From: Rhizobium etli_C
GTDB lineage: Bacteria > Pseudomonadota > Alphaproteobacteria > Rhizobiales > Rhizobiaceae
NCBI RefSeq assembly: GCF_014198605.1
Contig: NZ_JACIHU010000003.1
Reading direction: 5' to 3' (one strand)
Length of the DNA stretch: 64,000 bases
The position numbers and the translations under genes were made by a program. Numbering within the stretch: position 1 is the first letter of the stretch; each line of letters starts with the position of its first letter. The notes beneath the pieces are model-generated. The model ran no database searches. It saw nothing but the letters and a program-made list of their open reading frames with translations, and was not told where the DNA came from. Of the stretch, positions 27,401 to 38,669 are shown piece by piece.

Positions 27401-29980
27401 TATCGTGCCGTGATCGCGGCTTCCCGCGTCACCCTGCATGCGAAGAACGGCAAGGTGATCGATCAGATCAACCGCGCCGTCGCCCTGTTTGCGCCCTCGA
27501 AGGATGAACTGCAGGAGATGGAGCGCGCCGAACGCAACAAGGTTCCGGTCAAGCGCGTCGCGCCGGTGCCGCCGCCTGTCGTGCCGGCCGTCGTCATCGA
27601 GGAGGAAGGCGATCTCGACTTCTGGAACGGCATCGGCGGCTTTGCCCGAGACGGTCGCGAATATGTCGTTCGCCTGCCCGGCGGTCATGCAACGCCCCAG
27701 CCCTGGATCAACGTCATTTCCAATGACAGGTTCGGCTTTCACGTGTCGGCCGAAGGCGCAGGCTTCACCTGGAGCGTCAATTCGCGCGACTACCAGTTGA
27801 CCTCCTGGTCGAACGATGCCGTGGTCAACCGCTCAGGCGAGGCCTTCTATCTCGCCGATCTCGACAGCGGTGCTGTCATGACGCCGTTCGCGGCGTTGTC
27901 GCGCCGGCCGGACATTCGTTTCGAAGCCCGCCATGGGCTCGGCTATTCGGTCTTCTCGAGCGTCCAGCACGAGATCGCGCTTGAGCTGACGCAGACGATC
28001 GCCCGCGACAAGCCGGTGAAACTGCAGCGCCTGCGCCTGCGCAATACCGGCTCGACCGGCCGCAAGCTGAGGCTCTACGGTTATGTCGAATGGGTCCTCG
28101 GCAGCAATCCGGGACGCACGGCCCCCTTCATCCTGTCGAACCACGATGAGGAGACGGGCGCGCTGTTCGCCACCAATCCCTACAGCATCGATTTTTCCAA
28201 CCGAACCGCCTTCTTCGCGGCGAGCGAGACGCCTTCGAGCGTCTGCGCAAGCCGGCGCGAGTTCATCGGCAAGGCGGGAACGATCCAGGCGCCGCAGGCC
28301 GTTACGTCAGCGGCTGCTCTTTCGGGTGCGACCGAACTCGACGGCGATCCGGCCGCGGCTCTGGCTATCGACATCGAGCTTAGCGCCGGCGAAGAGCGCG
28401 ATTTCACCTTCTTCCTCGGCGATACGCCGACGGAAGAAGAAGCGCGCGCCGTCATCGCCGATATCCGCAAGGCTTCCTTCGACGATGCCATCGAGGCAAA
28501 CCGCAGCTTCTGGCGGGATTTCACCGGCAGGCTGCAGATCTCGACGCCGGATCGCGGGATGAACAATCTCGTCAACACCTGGCTGCCCTATCAGAGCCTC
28601 GGCTGCCGGATCATGGCACGCACCGCCTTCTACCAGGCAAGCGGCGCCTTTGGCTTCCGCGATCAGCTGCAGGACACGCTGGCCTTCCTGCTGCACGAAC
28701 CCTCGATCGCCCGCCGGCAGATCCTGAACGCCGCCTCGCGCCAATTCCGCGAGGGCGACGTCCAGCATTGGTGGCTGCCGGGAACGGGTGCCGGCGTCCG
28801 CACGATGATCTCGGACGACGTCGTCTGGCTGAGCTATGCGATCCACCACTATTGCAGCGTCACCGGCGACAAGAGCGTGCTCGACGAGGAAATTGCCTTC
28901 CTGGAAGGCCCGGCGCTTCTCGAGGGACAGCACGACTCCTTCTACAAGCCGGAGATTTCCGAGGATAAGGCGAGCGTCTACGAACATGCGGCGCTGGCAC
29001 TCGATCTCGCCATCGCCCGCAAGGGGACTAACGGCCTGCCGCTGTTCCTCGGCGGCGACTGGAACGACGGCATGAACCGCGTCGGCATCGCCGGCCGTGG
29101 CACCAGCGTCTGGCTCGGCTGGTTCCTGGCGGGCGCATTGCGCTCCTTCATTCCCTATGCCGAAGAGCGCGGCGACACGGCGCGGGCAAAGCGCTGGTCT
29201 GCACATCTCAAGGACTTGAAGAAGGCGCTCGAAACCGCGGGATGGGACGGCGGCTACTATCGCCGGGGCACGTTCGACGATGGCGCGCTGCTCGGTTCCA
29301 AGGAAAGCCCGGAATGCCGGATCGATTCGATCGCGCAGTCCTGGAGCGTTCTGTCCGGCGAGGGCGACCCGGCCCGCGCCGTCAAGGCCATGGACGCCGT
29401 GCTCGATCAACTGGTCGACGAGGAAGCCCGCATCATCCGGCTGTTCACGCCGCCTTTCGTCAATTCCGCCAGGGATCCCGGCTATATCAAGGCTTATCCG
29501 CCGGGCGTGCGCGAAAACGGCGGCCAATATACCCATGCCGCGACCTGGGTGGTGATGGCGCTGGCGGAGCTCAAGCGGGGCGACGATGCCTTCCGCTGCT
29601 TCCAGATCCTCAACCCGATCACCCATGCGCTCGACAAGGCTTCGGCCGAGCAATACCGGGTCGAACCCTATGTGGTGGCCGCCGACGTCTATGGACATGA
29701 GCCTTATACGGCGCGCGGCGGCTGGACCTGGTACACCGGCTCGGCCGGCTGGCTCTACCGGGCTGCCGTCGAGGGCATTCTCGGTATCCGGTTGAAAGAC
29801 GGCCGGCTTTATGTGCGTCCGTCGCTCCCGTCGGAATGGGACGGTTTTGCGGCAGAGGTGGAGCGGGGCGACGGCAAATACCGCATTTCGGTCTCAAAAG
29901 CGTCCAATGCCAGCGGCTACACTCTGTCGATCAACGGCAGCGAAATCGCCGATCCCGAAGAGGGATATCCGCTCGGATAA
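21461..29980 (+). CDS. ndvB: Cyclic beta-1,2-glucan synthase
   Basis: The product is 2839 residues, the usual size of NdvB/ChvB. Hydrophobic helices occur near residues 406-470, 806-850 and 936-977. Between the first two groups lies the glycosyltransferase domain with the metal-binding VMTLDADTRL (about 620) and the QHRWARGDWQ block (about 771). The C-terminal third is a GH94 phosphorylase-like domain (GGDWNDGMN near 2531) that sets chain length in this family. The enzyme self-glucosylates from UDP-glucose, elongates and cyclises beta-1,2-glucans at the inner membrane for osmoadaptation and nodule invasion. The ATG at 21461 was chosen over an upstream TTG; the ribosome-binding site is weak for either. 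Confidence 0.95.
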   Translation: MSIAILSPSLPREPEMKQIDHNDSIRSTYLSIEDIKAMGDAVARNGVDKLPAFAPFDFFARHKENQKEILRVYRTTATDVEAGETITPAAEWLLDNHYIVEEAIQEVRRDFPRRFYRELPTMSVGGVEIPRTLVLAWLYVAHTHSTISQESLTVLVDGFQANETLRIGELWALPSLVRYVLVENLRRISSRVEASRRLRRRANEAADELVRLTDPARAAAYLKTLEPLAEDNTFSTQFLYRLRDGSQTSSLAITWLDERLEELGRNTEEATTAEHSRLSSGNVTMGNIIRSLREIDDTEWSVWVEQVSHVDKLLWEHSDYGILDSGSRNKYRKQIEKLAKRSPLTEMEIAQLALDMTDAAKASGEPQPHEPNVGGFLSGAQRPKLEARANYRPTVTQHFVRAVRRFNWLAIAVPVMLLTVIAMAVVGNFMANAGMGPIEIAVLLIMFSLPASEGATGLFNTLLSFFVTPARLVGYEFKEGIPEDARTLLVVPCLISNRDSVDDHVRNLEVHYLANPRGEIYFALLSDWPDSDVEETPADLEVLDYARREIANLSARYAYDGKTRFYLLHRRRLYNASEGVWMGWERKRGKLHELNMLLRGDRDTTYLPGANAVPANVQYVMTLDADTRLMRDAVTKLVGKLYHPINRPVINPKTSRVESGYGVLQPRVTPSLTTGKDASVFQRVFSINRGLDPYVFTVSDVYQDLAGEGTFTGKGLYHVDAFEASLKGRIDENSVLSHDLLEGSMARCALVTDLELVEDFPIRYEVETSRQHRWARGDWQLLPYMFNPKYGVTALGRWKMFDNLRRSLTPIAWFFASVLGWYFMGPLGALVWQILLIFCLFVAPTLSLINGIIPRTSDIVARAHLYTVWSDITAANAQVALRIVFIADSAAMMADAIGRSLYRLFVSRKLMLQWRTAASVQAGGQGTLTSYYKQMWHAPVLALLALGFAALPGDNAFLVGIPFALLWILSPVVAWYVSQSAETEDRLEVADSVSSELRKIARRTWRYFETFTTAEQNYLPPDNIQETPHVIVAARTSPTNIGVYLLSVVSGRHFGWFSFEETLERLEQTIATIDKMEKFRGHLYNWYHSDTLQTLGPRYVSAVDSGNLAGHLIAVSSACRNWAEAPSAHMQGNLDGVGDTAGILGEVLADLPDDRKTVRPLRRRLEERIVGFQNALAAVKREHEFASIRIINLAVLARDIEKLAANLDHEVKSKQSDEVTQWAASLVKVCEAHISDSTFDLSKVDALRPRLVALRDKARDLAFSMDFGFLFRPERRLLSIGYRVESGELDQACYDLLASECRLTSLFGIAKGDLPTEHWYRLGRQVVPVGSRGALVSWSGSMFEYLMPPLVMQERGGGILNQTNNLVVVEQMNYARKLGIPWGISEAAFNARDHNLNYQYTNFGVPTLGLKRGLGHNAVIAPYASLLASQYDPPGALENLQRLRKVGALGKFGFHDAVDFTPTRVPEGKKCAVVYNYYAHHHGMSIAAVANVAFNGHLRELFHSDPVIEAAELLLQEKAPRDIPVMSGKHESDTPASIQDDLLRPEIRKISDPASRDRELVFLSNGHYSLMLTATGAGYSRWNGLSVSRWKADPTEDRWGTFIFLRDTATNEWWSATAEPKGVEGEKIKVEFADEKAQFIKTVGDLTSEVECIIATEHDAEARRVTLLNMGTEDRFIEVTSYLEPVITSDDTDNAHPAFARMFVKTEIGKRGDVIRAERNKRDPNEPNISIAHLIVDNAGDTRHTEFETDRRKFIGRGRSLADAAAFDPGATLSGSDGFMLDPVMSLRRTVRVPAGKKVSVFFWTIAAPNRDEVDKAVNRYRHPDAFNHELVQAWTRTQVQMRHVGVTSQQAAAFQHLGRYLVYPDMQLRKDEATVEAGLQSQSALWPLAISGDFPIFTLRVNDDMDLDIAREALLAQEYLRSRGVTADLIIMNERASSYAQDMQHALDAMCENVRRMGQADGLRQHIFAVRKDLMEESTYRAVIAASRVTLHAKNGKVIDQINRAVALFAPSKDELQEMERAERNKVPVKRVAPVPPPVVPAVVIEEEGDLDFWNGIGGFARDGREYVVRLPGGHATPQPWINVISNDRFGFHVSAEGAGFTWSVNSRDYQLTSWSNDAVVNRSGEAFYLADLDSGAVMTPFAALSRRPDIRFEARHGLGYSVFSSVQHEIALELTQTIARDKPVKLQRLRLRNTGSTGRKLRLYGYVEWVLGSNPGRTAPFILSNHDEETGALFATNPYSIDFSNRTAFFAASETPSSVCASRREFIGKAGTIQAPQAVTSAAALSGATELDGDPAAALAIDIELSAGEERDFTFFLGDTPTEEEARAVIADIRKASFDDAIEANRSFWRDFTGRLQISTPDRGMNNLVNTWLPYQSLGCRIMARTAFYQASGAFGFRDQLQDTLAFLLHEPSIARRQILNAASRQFREGDVQHWWLPGTGAGVRTMISDDVVWLSYAIHHYCSVTGDKSVLDEEIAFLEGPALLEGQHDSFYKPEISEDKASVYEHAALALDLAIARKGTNGLPLFLGGDWNDGMNRVGIAGRGTSVWLGWFLAGALRSFIPYAEERGDTARAKRWSAHLKDLKKALETAGWDGGYYRRGTFDDGALLGSKESPECRIDSIAQSWSVLSGEGDPARAVKAMDAVLDQLVDEEARIIRLFTPPFVNSARDPGYIKAYPPGVRENGGQYTHAATWVVMALAELKRGDDAFRCFQILNPITHALDKASAEQYRVEPYVVAADVYGHEPYTARGGWTWYTGSAGWLYRAAVEGILGIRLKDGRLYVRPSLPSEWDGFAAEVERGDGKYRISVSKASNASGYTLSINGSEIADPEEGYPLG

Positions 29981-30017
29981 AAGCGTTTCTCCACGCAGAC
30001 ATCACGGCGATTCGCGA

Positions 30018-30045
30018 ACGGCCAAAAGGGAACCCTTTTGGCCGT
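30018..30045 (+). promoter_or_regulatory. Perfect hairpin between ndvB and opgC-like gene
   Basis: A 13-bp perfect inverted repeat (ACGGCCAAAAGGG / CCCTTTTGGCCGT) is separated by only AA and has no T-tract, so it is probably not a simple terminator. It lies between the ndvB stop and the GGAGA site of the next gene. It could partly terminate or stabilise the ndvB message, or bind a dimeric regulator. Confidence 0.55.
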
Positions 30046-30081
30046 CGTCGCGTTTGCAAATCGGATAACAGGAGACACCCC

Positions 30082-31320
30082 ATGGCAAGCACGCTGACCG
30101 AAGCCATCGGCGCCGAGCGCAGTTCCCTATCCGTAGCTGCGCCAGGGCGCGATACACGGCTTGACGTGCTGCGTGGCCTCGCCCTGATCATGATCTTCAT
30201 CAATCATGTTCCCGGACAGTTCTTCGAATATGCCACGACGAAGAATTTTGGCTTCTCCGATGCCGCCGAGGCCTTCGTGCTGATATCGGGCATTGCCGTC
30301 GGCCTTGCCTACGGCTCCCGCTTTCAGCCGGGCACCCGGCTCAGAATGGCGATCAAGGCGGCCAAGCGGGCCTTCACGCTCTACCTCGCCCATATGATCA
30401 CGACCTTCATGACGCTGGCGCTGTTCATCTGCGGCGCCTGGCTGTTCCACCGGCCCGGACTGCTTGTCGAAATCAATATTCTGGCAGTTCTGATGAACCT
30501 CAAGGACGGTATCCCGGCGCTGCTCCTGCTCGGCCACCAGATCGGCTACAACAATATCCTGCCCATGTACGGGGCGTTGCTGCTGATGGTGCCCATCCTC
30601 CTTCTCCTGAACGAGCGAAGCCCGCTGCTGGCGCTTGCCGTCTCGGGCACGGTCTGGCTGCTCGCCGGCATTTATCAGGTGGCGCCACACAACATGCTGA
30701 TCGAGGGCTATTGGTTCCTCAATCCGCTGTCCTGGCAGTTCCTGTTTTCGATCGGTATCGTCTCGATCCTGCATATCAAGCGCGGCGGCCGGATCCCGCG
30801 GCATCCGCTATTGCTTACGGTCGCCGCCGCTTACGTCGTGCTGTCCTTCATCTGGGTGACAGGTCATCTCTGGATTTTCGGCAACTCGCTGGCAGCGCTC
30901 GGCCTGCCGCCTGTTATCACCGGTTTCGACAAGACCTTCCTGTCGCTGCCGCGGCTGCTGCATGTGCTGGCGCTGACCTATCTGATAATCAGCATCCCCG
31001 CATGCTCCCGCATCCTGCGGCGTCCCGCGGACCATCCGCTGACGATCCTCGGCCGGCATTCGCTCAACATCTTTGTCGCCGGCACGATCCTCGCCATGGT
31101 CGGCCAGGTGGTGCTCTACATCACCAACAAGGATCCGCTGGTCGGCCCGATCTTCGTCATCGCCGGCATCGCGACGCAATTCACCTATGCCTACTATCTC
31201 GAGCACAAGCGTCAGCAGGGCAAGGTCAAGAGCAAACTCGTCACCGAGGTTGCCGCCGTCCCGGTGCCCGTTCGGATCGGCGGAGCGGCAAACACCTATC
31301 GCCGCACCAATCGGAAATAA
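30082..31320 (+). CDS. opgC: OpgC-family membrane acyltransferase (glucan decoration)
   Basis: The 412-residue polytopic protein begins RLDVLRGLALIMIFINHVPG, the conserved start of OpgC/acyltransferase-3-like proteins, and has about ten helices ending in a basic cytosolic tail. OpgC proteins add succinyl groups to periplasmic glucans. Placement directly after the cyclic glucan synthase strongly suggests the substrate is cyclic beta-1,2-glucan. The ATG follows GGAGA. A strong terminator lies after its stop. Confidence 0.88.
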   Translation: MASTLTEAIGAERSSLSVAAPGRDTRLDVLRGLALIMIFINHVPGQFFEYATTKNFGFSDAAEAFVLISGIAVGLAYGSRFQPGTRLRMAIKAAKRAFTLYLAHMITTFMTLALFICGAWLFHRPGLLVEINILAVLMNLKDGIPALLLLGHQIGYNNILPMYGALLLMVPILLLLNERSPLLALAVSGTVWLLAGIYQVAPHNMLIEGYWFLNPLSWQFLFSIGIVSILHIKRGGRIPRHPLLLTVAAAYVVLSFIWVTGHLWIFGNSLAALGLPPVITGFDKTFLSLPRLLHVLALTYLIISIPACSRILRRPADHPLTILGRHSLNIFVAGTILAMVGQVVLYITNKDPLVGPIFVIAGIATQFTYAYYLEHKRQQGKVKSKLVTEVAAVPVPVRIGGAANTYRRTNRK

Positions 31321-31342
31321 CAGCCAGCCTTGCCTTGATATA

Positions 31343-31379
31343 ACTGAGCCGGCGGGCCATGCCCGCCGGCTCAGTTTTT
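31343..31379 (+). terminator. Terminator of the ndvB-opgC side, overlapping the convergent VOC gene
   Basis: A perfect 15-bp stem (ACTGAGCCGGCGGGC / GCCCGCCGGCTCAGT) with a CAT loop is followed by TTTTT. The right arm and T-tract contain the last codons and the stop of the convergent VOC gene (31371). Confidence 0.9.
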
Positions 31380-31724
31380 GTGAACGAGGATGTTCACCAG
31401 CCTGCCCAGGGGATCGCGGACGTAAAAGCGCCTGACGCCCCAGGGCTCGTCCACCGGGCCGTATTCGATCGGAAAACCGGCGGCCGACATCGCCGCGAAA
31501 GCAGCATCCAGATCGTCGACTTCGATCGAGAGGTCCGGCACCGGCGTGCCGGAGCCGCCTTGGCTGGCGACGCTCACCTGAACGTTCATAGGCCTCGCGG
31601 CGCCGAAGGTGGTGATCCAGCCGTGATCCATGATGACGTCGAGACCGAGGATATCCTGATAGAACCGCCGCGCCGGCGTGATGTCGGGAGCCGCAATATT
31701 GGCGACGATGCGCAGGACCTTCAT
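31371..31724 (-). CDS. VOC (glyoxalase/bleomycin-resistance fold) protein
   Basis: The 117-residue protein has the paired beta-alpha-beta-beta-beta pattern of VOC enzymes: ITPARRFYQDILGLDVI in the first half and FYVRDPLGRLVNILVHKN at the end. Some metal ligands are not obvious, so the reaction is not assigned. The ATG at 31724 has GGAAAG upstream. It lies convergent to the glucan-modification gene and in the same direction as ndvA, but a terminator between them suggests a separate unit. Confidence 0.85.
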   Translation of the reverse strand: MKVLRIVANIAAPDITPARRFYQDILGLDVIMDHGWITTFGAARPMNVQVSVASQGGSGTPVPDLSIEVDDLDAAFAAMSAAGFPIEYGPVDEPWGVRRFYVRDPLGRLVNILVHKN

Positions 31725-31887
31725 GGGCTTTCCTTCCGATGCTTGGACAAGGCGGAAGGTAGGAAGATCGGCAGGGTGGTCAATCGGGGTTTGGCTTGGA
31801 ATGGCGGCGTGCGGCACCCCTCTGCCCGGCAGAGCAGAGGAGGGTGGCTCATGGTACACGGAGGGATTGGACTGGCCTTACCCGCCA

Positions 31888-31924
31888 AACAAAAAGGCCG
31901 GAAGGAGCTACCCTTCCGGCCTTT
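31888..31924 (-). terminator. Terminator of ndvA
   Basis: Read on the minus strand, AAAGGCCGGAAGG pairs with CCTTCCGGCCTTT around a short loop and is followed by TTGTTT. It lies 18 bp beyond the ndvA stop. Confidence 0.88.
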
Positions 31925-31942
31925 GTTTTGAAACCCGACCGA

Positions 31943-33706
31943 TCAGGCGGCTTCGGTGGCGTGGGCCTTGCGAACTTCGTCGTCCGTCAGGATACCGCTG
32001 GCGCGCAACAGGGCGGCGAAGCGGCCGTTGCTGTGGCTGAGCTCGTCGAAGCTGCCCTGCTCGGCGACGCGGCCGTTGTCCAGGAAGAGGACCATATCGG
32101 CTTCGCGTACCGTCGACAGACGGTGGGCGATGATGAAGGTGGTGCGGTTCTCACGCAGGTTGTCGATCGCGGCCTTGACGCGCGCTTCGGTCTCGACATC
32201 GAGCGCCGAGGTCGCCTCGTCGAGCACCAGGATCGGCGCGTCCTTGAGGATGGCGCGGGCGATCGCGATGCGCTGGCGCTCGCCGCCGGAGAGCTTGTTG
32301 CCGCGTTCGCCGACATGCGTATCGTAACGGTCCTTGCGGGTTTCGATGAAGTCGGCGGCGGCGGCGGCTTCGGCCGCACGGCGCATTTCCTCTTCGCTGG
32401 CACCCTCGCGGCCGAGGCGGATATTGTCGCTGATCGAGCGGTTCAGCAGGCCGGCATCCTGGAAGACGGTGGCGATATGGCGACGCAGCGACTTGCGGGT
32501 CACCTTGGTGATATCGGTGCCGTCGACCAAGATCTGGCCACCCTGCGGGTCGTAAACGCGCTGCAGCAGGTTGACCAGCGTCGTCTTGCCGGCGCCGGTC
32601 GGGCCGACGATGGCAACCGTCTGGCCGGCCTTAACCGAGAAGGAGACATTGTGCAGACCCTGCGAGCTGTTGCCGAAACCGAAGGAGACGTCGCGGAATT
32701 CGACTGCACCCTTGACGCTCTTGATCTCGCCGTTGCCGGCCGGCTCTTCGCGTTCACGCACCGAATCTTCGAGCGTGTAGAAGTCCTGCAGCTTGGAACG
32801 GGCCTCGAAGATCTGCGTGGCGAATTGACGCATCAGGTCGAGGCGGGCAATCAGCAGGTTGGCAAAGCCGATGAAGGCAATGACGTCACCGACGCGCAGC
32901 TGGCCGGACTGAACGAGCATCGTGCCGATGATCAGAACAACCATCATCGCGATGGTCGAGGCCATGCGGTTCAGCGCACTGGCGATCGCCCACCAGTCGA
33001 GCACCGGATACTGGGCTTCGAGCAGCCGGTCGGCGAAGGATTTCAACGCCTTGGTTTCGGCTTCGATGCGGTTGTAGCTATGCAGAACCGACACGTTGCT
33101 GATCGAGTCGCTGACATGCGAGAAGACGGTATGGTAGTGGTTCTCGACCGAAGCCTGGCCATCCTTGGTGCGGCTCATGACCACACGGCCGATCAGCCAG
33201 TAGGCAATGCCGAGCACGATCAGGACGGCCGACAGCCGCAGGTCCATCGATATTGCGGTCGGCACCAGCAGGGCAAGCGCGATGACCGTCGACAGATGGT
33301 TGCGCATGAATTCCAGCCAGAGGCCGAACAGCGTCTCGCAGGCGCGCAACAGCGTATGCAGCGCGTTGGAGGTGCCGCGCTGGTGGTGCCAGGCGAGCGG
33401 CATGGAAATGATCCGGCCGAAAGCCTCTGTCAGCAACGTGGCCCGCCGCCCATGGGCAAGCCGGTCGGCTTCGCGCGACACCAGGACGAAGGCGATTGTG
33501 TTGAACACGGCGAAGCCCGCCCACATGAACAGGATGGGCTTGACTTCACCCTTGCCCGAGATCGCATCGATGATGCGACCGAACAGGATTGGTTCCGCAA
33601 TGGTGATGGTCGCCAGAACAATATTGGCGATAACGACCAGGGATACGCGGAGCTTGTAGGCGCCAAGATAGCGCAGAGCTCTTGCATAGACCTTGAATAG
33701 CGACAC
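31943..33706 (-). CDS. ndvA: Cyclic beta-1,2-glucan exporter (ABC transmembrane/ATPase fusion)
   Basis: The 587-residue half-transporter has an N-terminal six-helix domain (ITIAEPILFGRIIDAIS, READRLAHGRRA, RGTSNALHTLLRACETLFG) and a C-terminal ATPase with Walker A VGPTGAGKTT, signature LSGGERQR and ILVLDEATSALD. The sequence tracks S. meliloti NdvA closely from memory. As a homodimer it exports cyclic glucans across the inner membrane. I chose a GTG start at 33706, preceded by AAGAGG and giving the family N-terminus (SLFKVYARAL), over an ATG six codons earlier that has no ribosome-binding site. Confidence 0.95.
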   Translation of the reverse strand: MSLFKVYARALRYLGAYKLRVSLVVIANIVLATITIAEPILFGRIIDAISGKGEVKPILFMWAGFAVFNTIAFVLVSREADRLAHGRRATLLTEAFGRIISMPLAWHHQRGTSNALHTLLRACETLFGLWLEFMRNHLSTVIALALLVPTAISMDLRLSAVLIVLGIAYWLIGRVVMSRTKDGQASVENHYHTVFSHVSDSISNVSVLHSYNRIEAETKALKSFADRLLEAQYPVLDWWAIASALNRMASTIAMMVVLIIGTMLVQSGQLRVGDVIAFIGFANLLIARLDLMRQFATQIFEARSKLQDFYTLEDSVREREEPAGNGEIKSVKGAVEFRDVSFGFGNSSQGLHNVSFSVKAGQTVAIVGPTGAGKTTLVNLLQRVYDPQGGQILVDGTDITKVTRKSLRRHIATVFQDAGLLNRSISDNIRLGREGASEEEMRRAAEAAAAADFIETRKDRYDTHVGERGNKLSGGERQRIAIARAILKDAPILVLDEATSALDVETEARVKAAIDNLRENRTTFIIAHRLSTVREADMVLFLDNGRVAEQGSFDELSHSNGRFAALLRASGILTDDEVRKAHATEAA

Positions 33707-34094
33707 GTCTAACCTCTTGTGCATCTGCGAAAAACGGGAATGGCGCGATGCTACGAAAGGCTACCTGAACCGGCGATTAACGGAGTATTCAGAGTTCATC
33801 CGAGGGTTAATCAACCTGAGCCGACTTTCCCGGCTTGCGTCTAATCCGATGCGGCATCAACGACATAGAGCAGTGGATCGGGTGACGAGAACTCACATTT
33901 TTCGCTATCTGGGTCTAGCGCGGGAATTGCGGGCACCTTATATGCCGCAACAATTTGCGCTTGCATTTTAATAAATGTTTAGCACAGCATTAAATAGAGA
34001 CTGCATTTTTTGAAGAAGACCGTTCCGCGACCAAGGTGAGAATGCCGCTCAACGGCCTCGATGCGGACATGGGGTCCGGACAAAGGGCGTTTTT
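33707..34094. other. 388-bp divergent intergenic region between ndvA and the LuxR-type gene
   Basis: The region becomes AT-rich around 33950-34005 and holds a small inverted repeat CATTT-TAAT-AAATG (33965-33978). It must carry the promoters of both flanking genes; I see no convincing lux-box or sigma consensus. Open frames across it lack ribosome-binding sites. Confidence 0.4.
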
Positions 34095-34844
34095 GTGAAT
34101 ATTAATTCGTTAATTCAATTGCTTGTCATTTTGGAAGAATGCTCCGATCCGGATGCCGTCGTCGCCGAGCTCGAGCAGGTCCTCCACCTTTCCGGCTTCG
34201 AGTATTACGGTCTGCTGCGCCATTTGCAGCAAAGTCCGGCGCAGCAGGAACTGCGCGCCGCGCCGCTCGCGGGCCGCTGGCCGGAACAATGGCTGCAGAT
34301 ATATGCCGCGAAAAAATATGTCCGGATCGATCCGATGGTGCGCTATCTCACCCACGCACAACGGCCGTTCCGCTGGCGGGAGAGTATGGCGGCGTTCAAC
34401 GGCGACGCGCATCGGCGCCGCATGGAGCAGATGATGGTCGATGCCTTCGGCCACGGATTGGAAGACGGCTATCTCTTTCCGATCCACGGGCGCAACGGCA
34501 TTCTGGGCAGCCTCAGTCTCGGCGGCAGACCGATCGAATTGTCGCCGGTGGAGATGGCCTTGCTCGAGGCCGTGGCGCGCAAGACCTTCTGGCGCTTGCT
34601 TGAGCTGACAGGCGAGGCCGAGGCGCTGGAGACGCTGTTGCCGTCTGAGACGCCGCTGACGCGGCGCGAGATGGAAATCCTGCACTATCTCGCCGAAGGC
34701 ATGACGTCGATGGAGATCAGCAAGATGCTGAAGATCTCGAACCACACTGTCGATTGGTATATGAACGGCCTGCAGAACAAGCTTAAGGCGAAGAACAGGC
34801 AACAGGCGGTGGCGCTTGCTTTCCGCCATGGCCTGATAAGCTGA
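34095..34844 (+). CDS. LuxR-family transcriptional regulator with autoinducer-binding domain
   Basis: The 249-residue protein has an N-terminal acyl-homoserine-lactone-type domain and a C-terminal LuxR HTH (about residues 187-249; LTRREMEILHYLAEGMTS, then HTVDWYMNGLQNKL). Key ligand-pocket residues of TraR are conserved in order: Trp66, Tyr70, Asp79-Pro80 and Trp94. It may therefore still bind an AHL. No LuxI-type synthase is nearby, so it is an orphan (solo) regulator. It lies upstream of pyc, but 172 bp separate them and no functional link is evident. Confidence 0.88.
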   Translation: MNINSLIQLLVILEECSDPDAVVAELEQVLHLSGFEYYGLLRHLQQSPAQQELRAAPLAGRWPEQWLQIYAAKKYVRIDPMVRYLTHAQRPFRWRESMAAFNGDAHRRRMEQMMVDAFGHGLEDGYLFPIHGRNGILGSLSLGGRPIELSPVEMALLEAVARKTFWRLLELTGEAEALETLLPSETPLTRREMEILHYLAEGMTSMEISKMLKISNHTVDWYMNGLQNKLKAKNRQQAVALAFRHGLIS

Positions 34845-35016
34845 GCTTCTCCTTATCCATTCCCTAAAATCGCTGCATACTGCCAGTCGACATGTCTCGC
34901 ATGGCGAGAAAGTGCGTTTCGCAGTCGCAAGAGAAATTGAACTTCCTGTGACAAGAAGTTAAGAATTTTCTTCGCGGGTGCAGCATGCCCGCGTCTGAAC
35001 GACGGAGGAGACCGTT

Positions 35017-38481
<3,465 letters not shown>

Positions 38482-38583
38482 GCCTTGCCGAGAGGCTTGA
38501 TCATCTGACCGGCCGCTCTTCGGCCAATCACCCGATTGTGTGTGATCGGCCTGGCGGAAAGTTGATTTTTCGAAGTGTTGGCG

Positions 38584-38616
38584 GCCTCCTCGCCTTGCCC
38601 GGCGAGGAGGCTTTCT
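38584..38616 (+). terminator. Terminator downstream of pyc
   Basis: The 11-bp stem GCCTCCTCGCC / GGCGAGGAGGC has a 6-nt loop and is followed by TTTCTC. Confidence 0.82.
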
Positions 38617-38669
38617 CATAGACTTCAGGTCGTATTATCCGCCATAAGACCAACCAGGAAATCCTCTCC

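Noticed and set aside
22205..27742. Very long minus-strand open frame (about 1,845 codons) opposite ndvB
   Set aside because: High GC makes long antisense frames common; ndvB on the other strand has clear conserved domains, whereas this frame shows no family.
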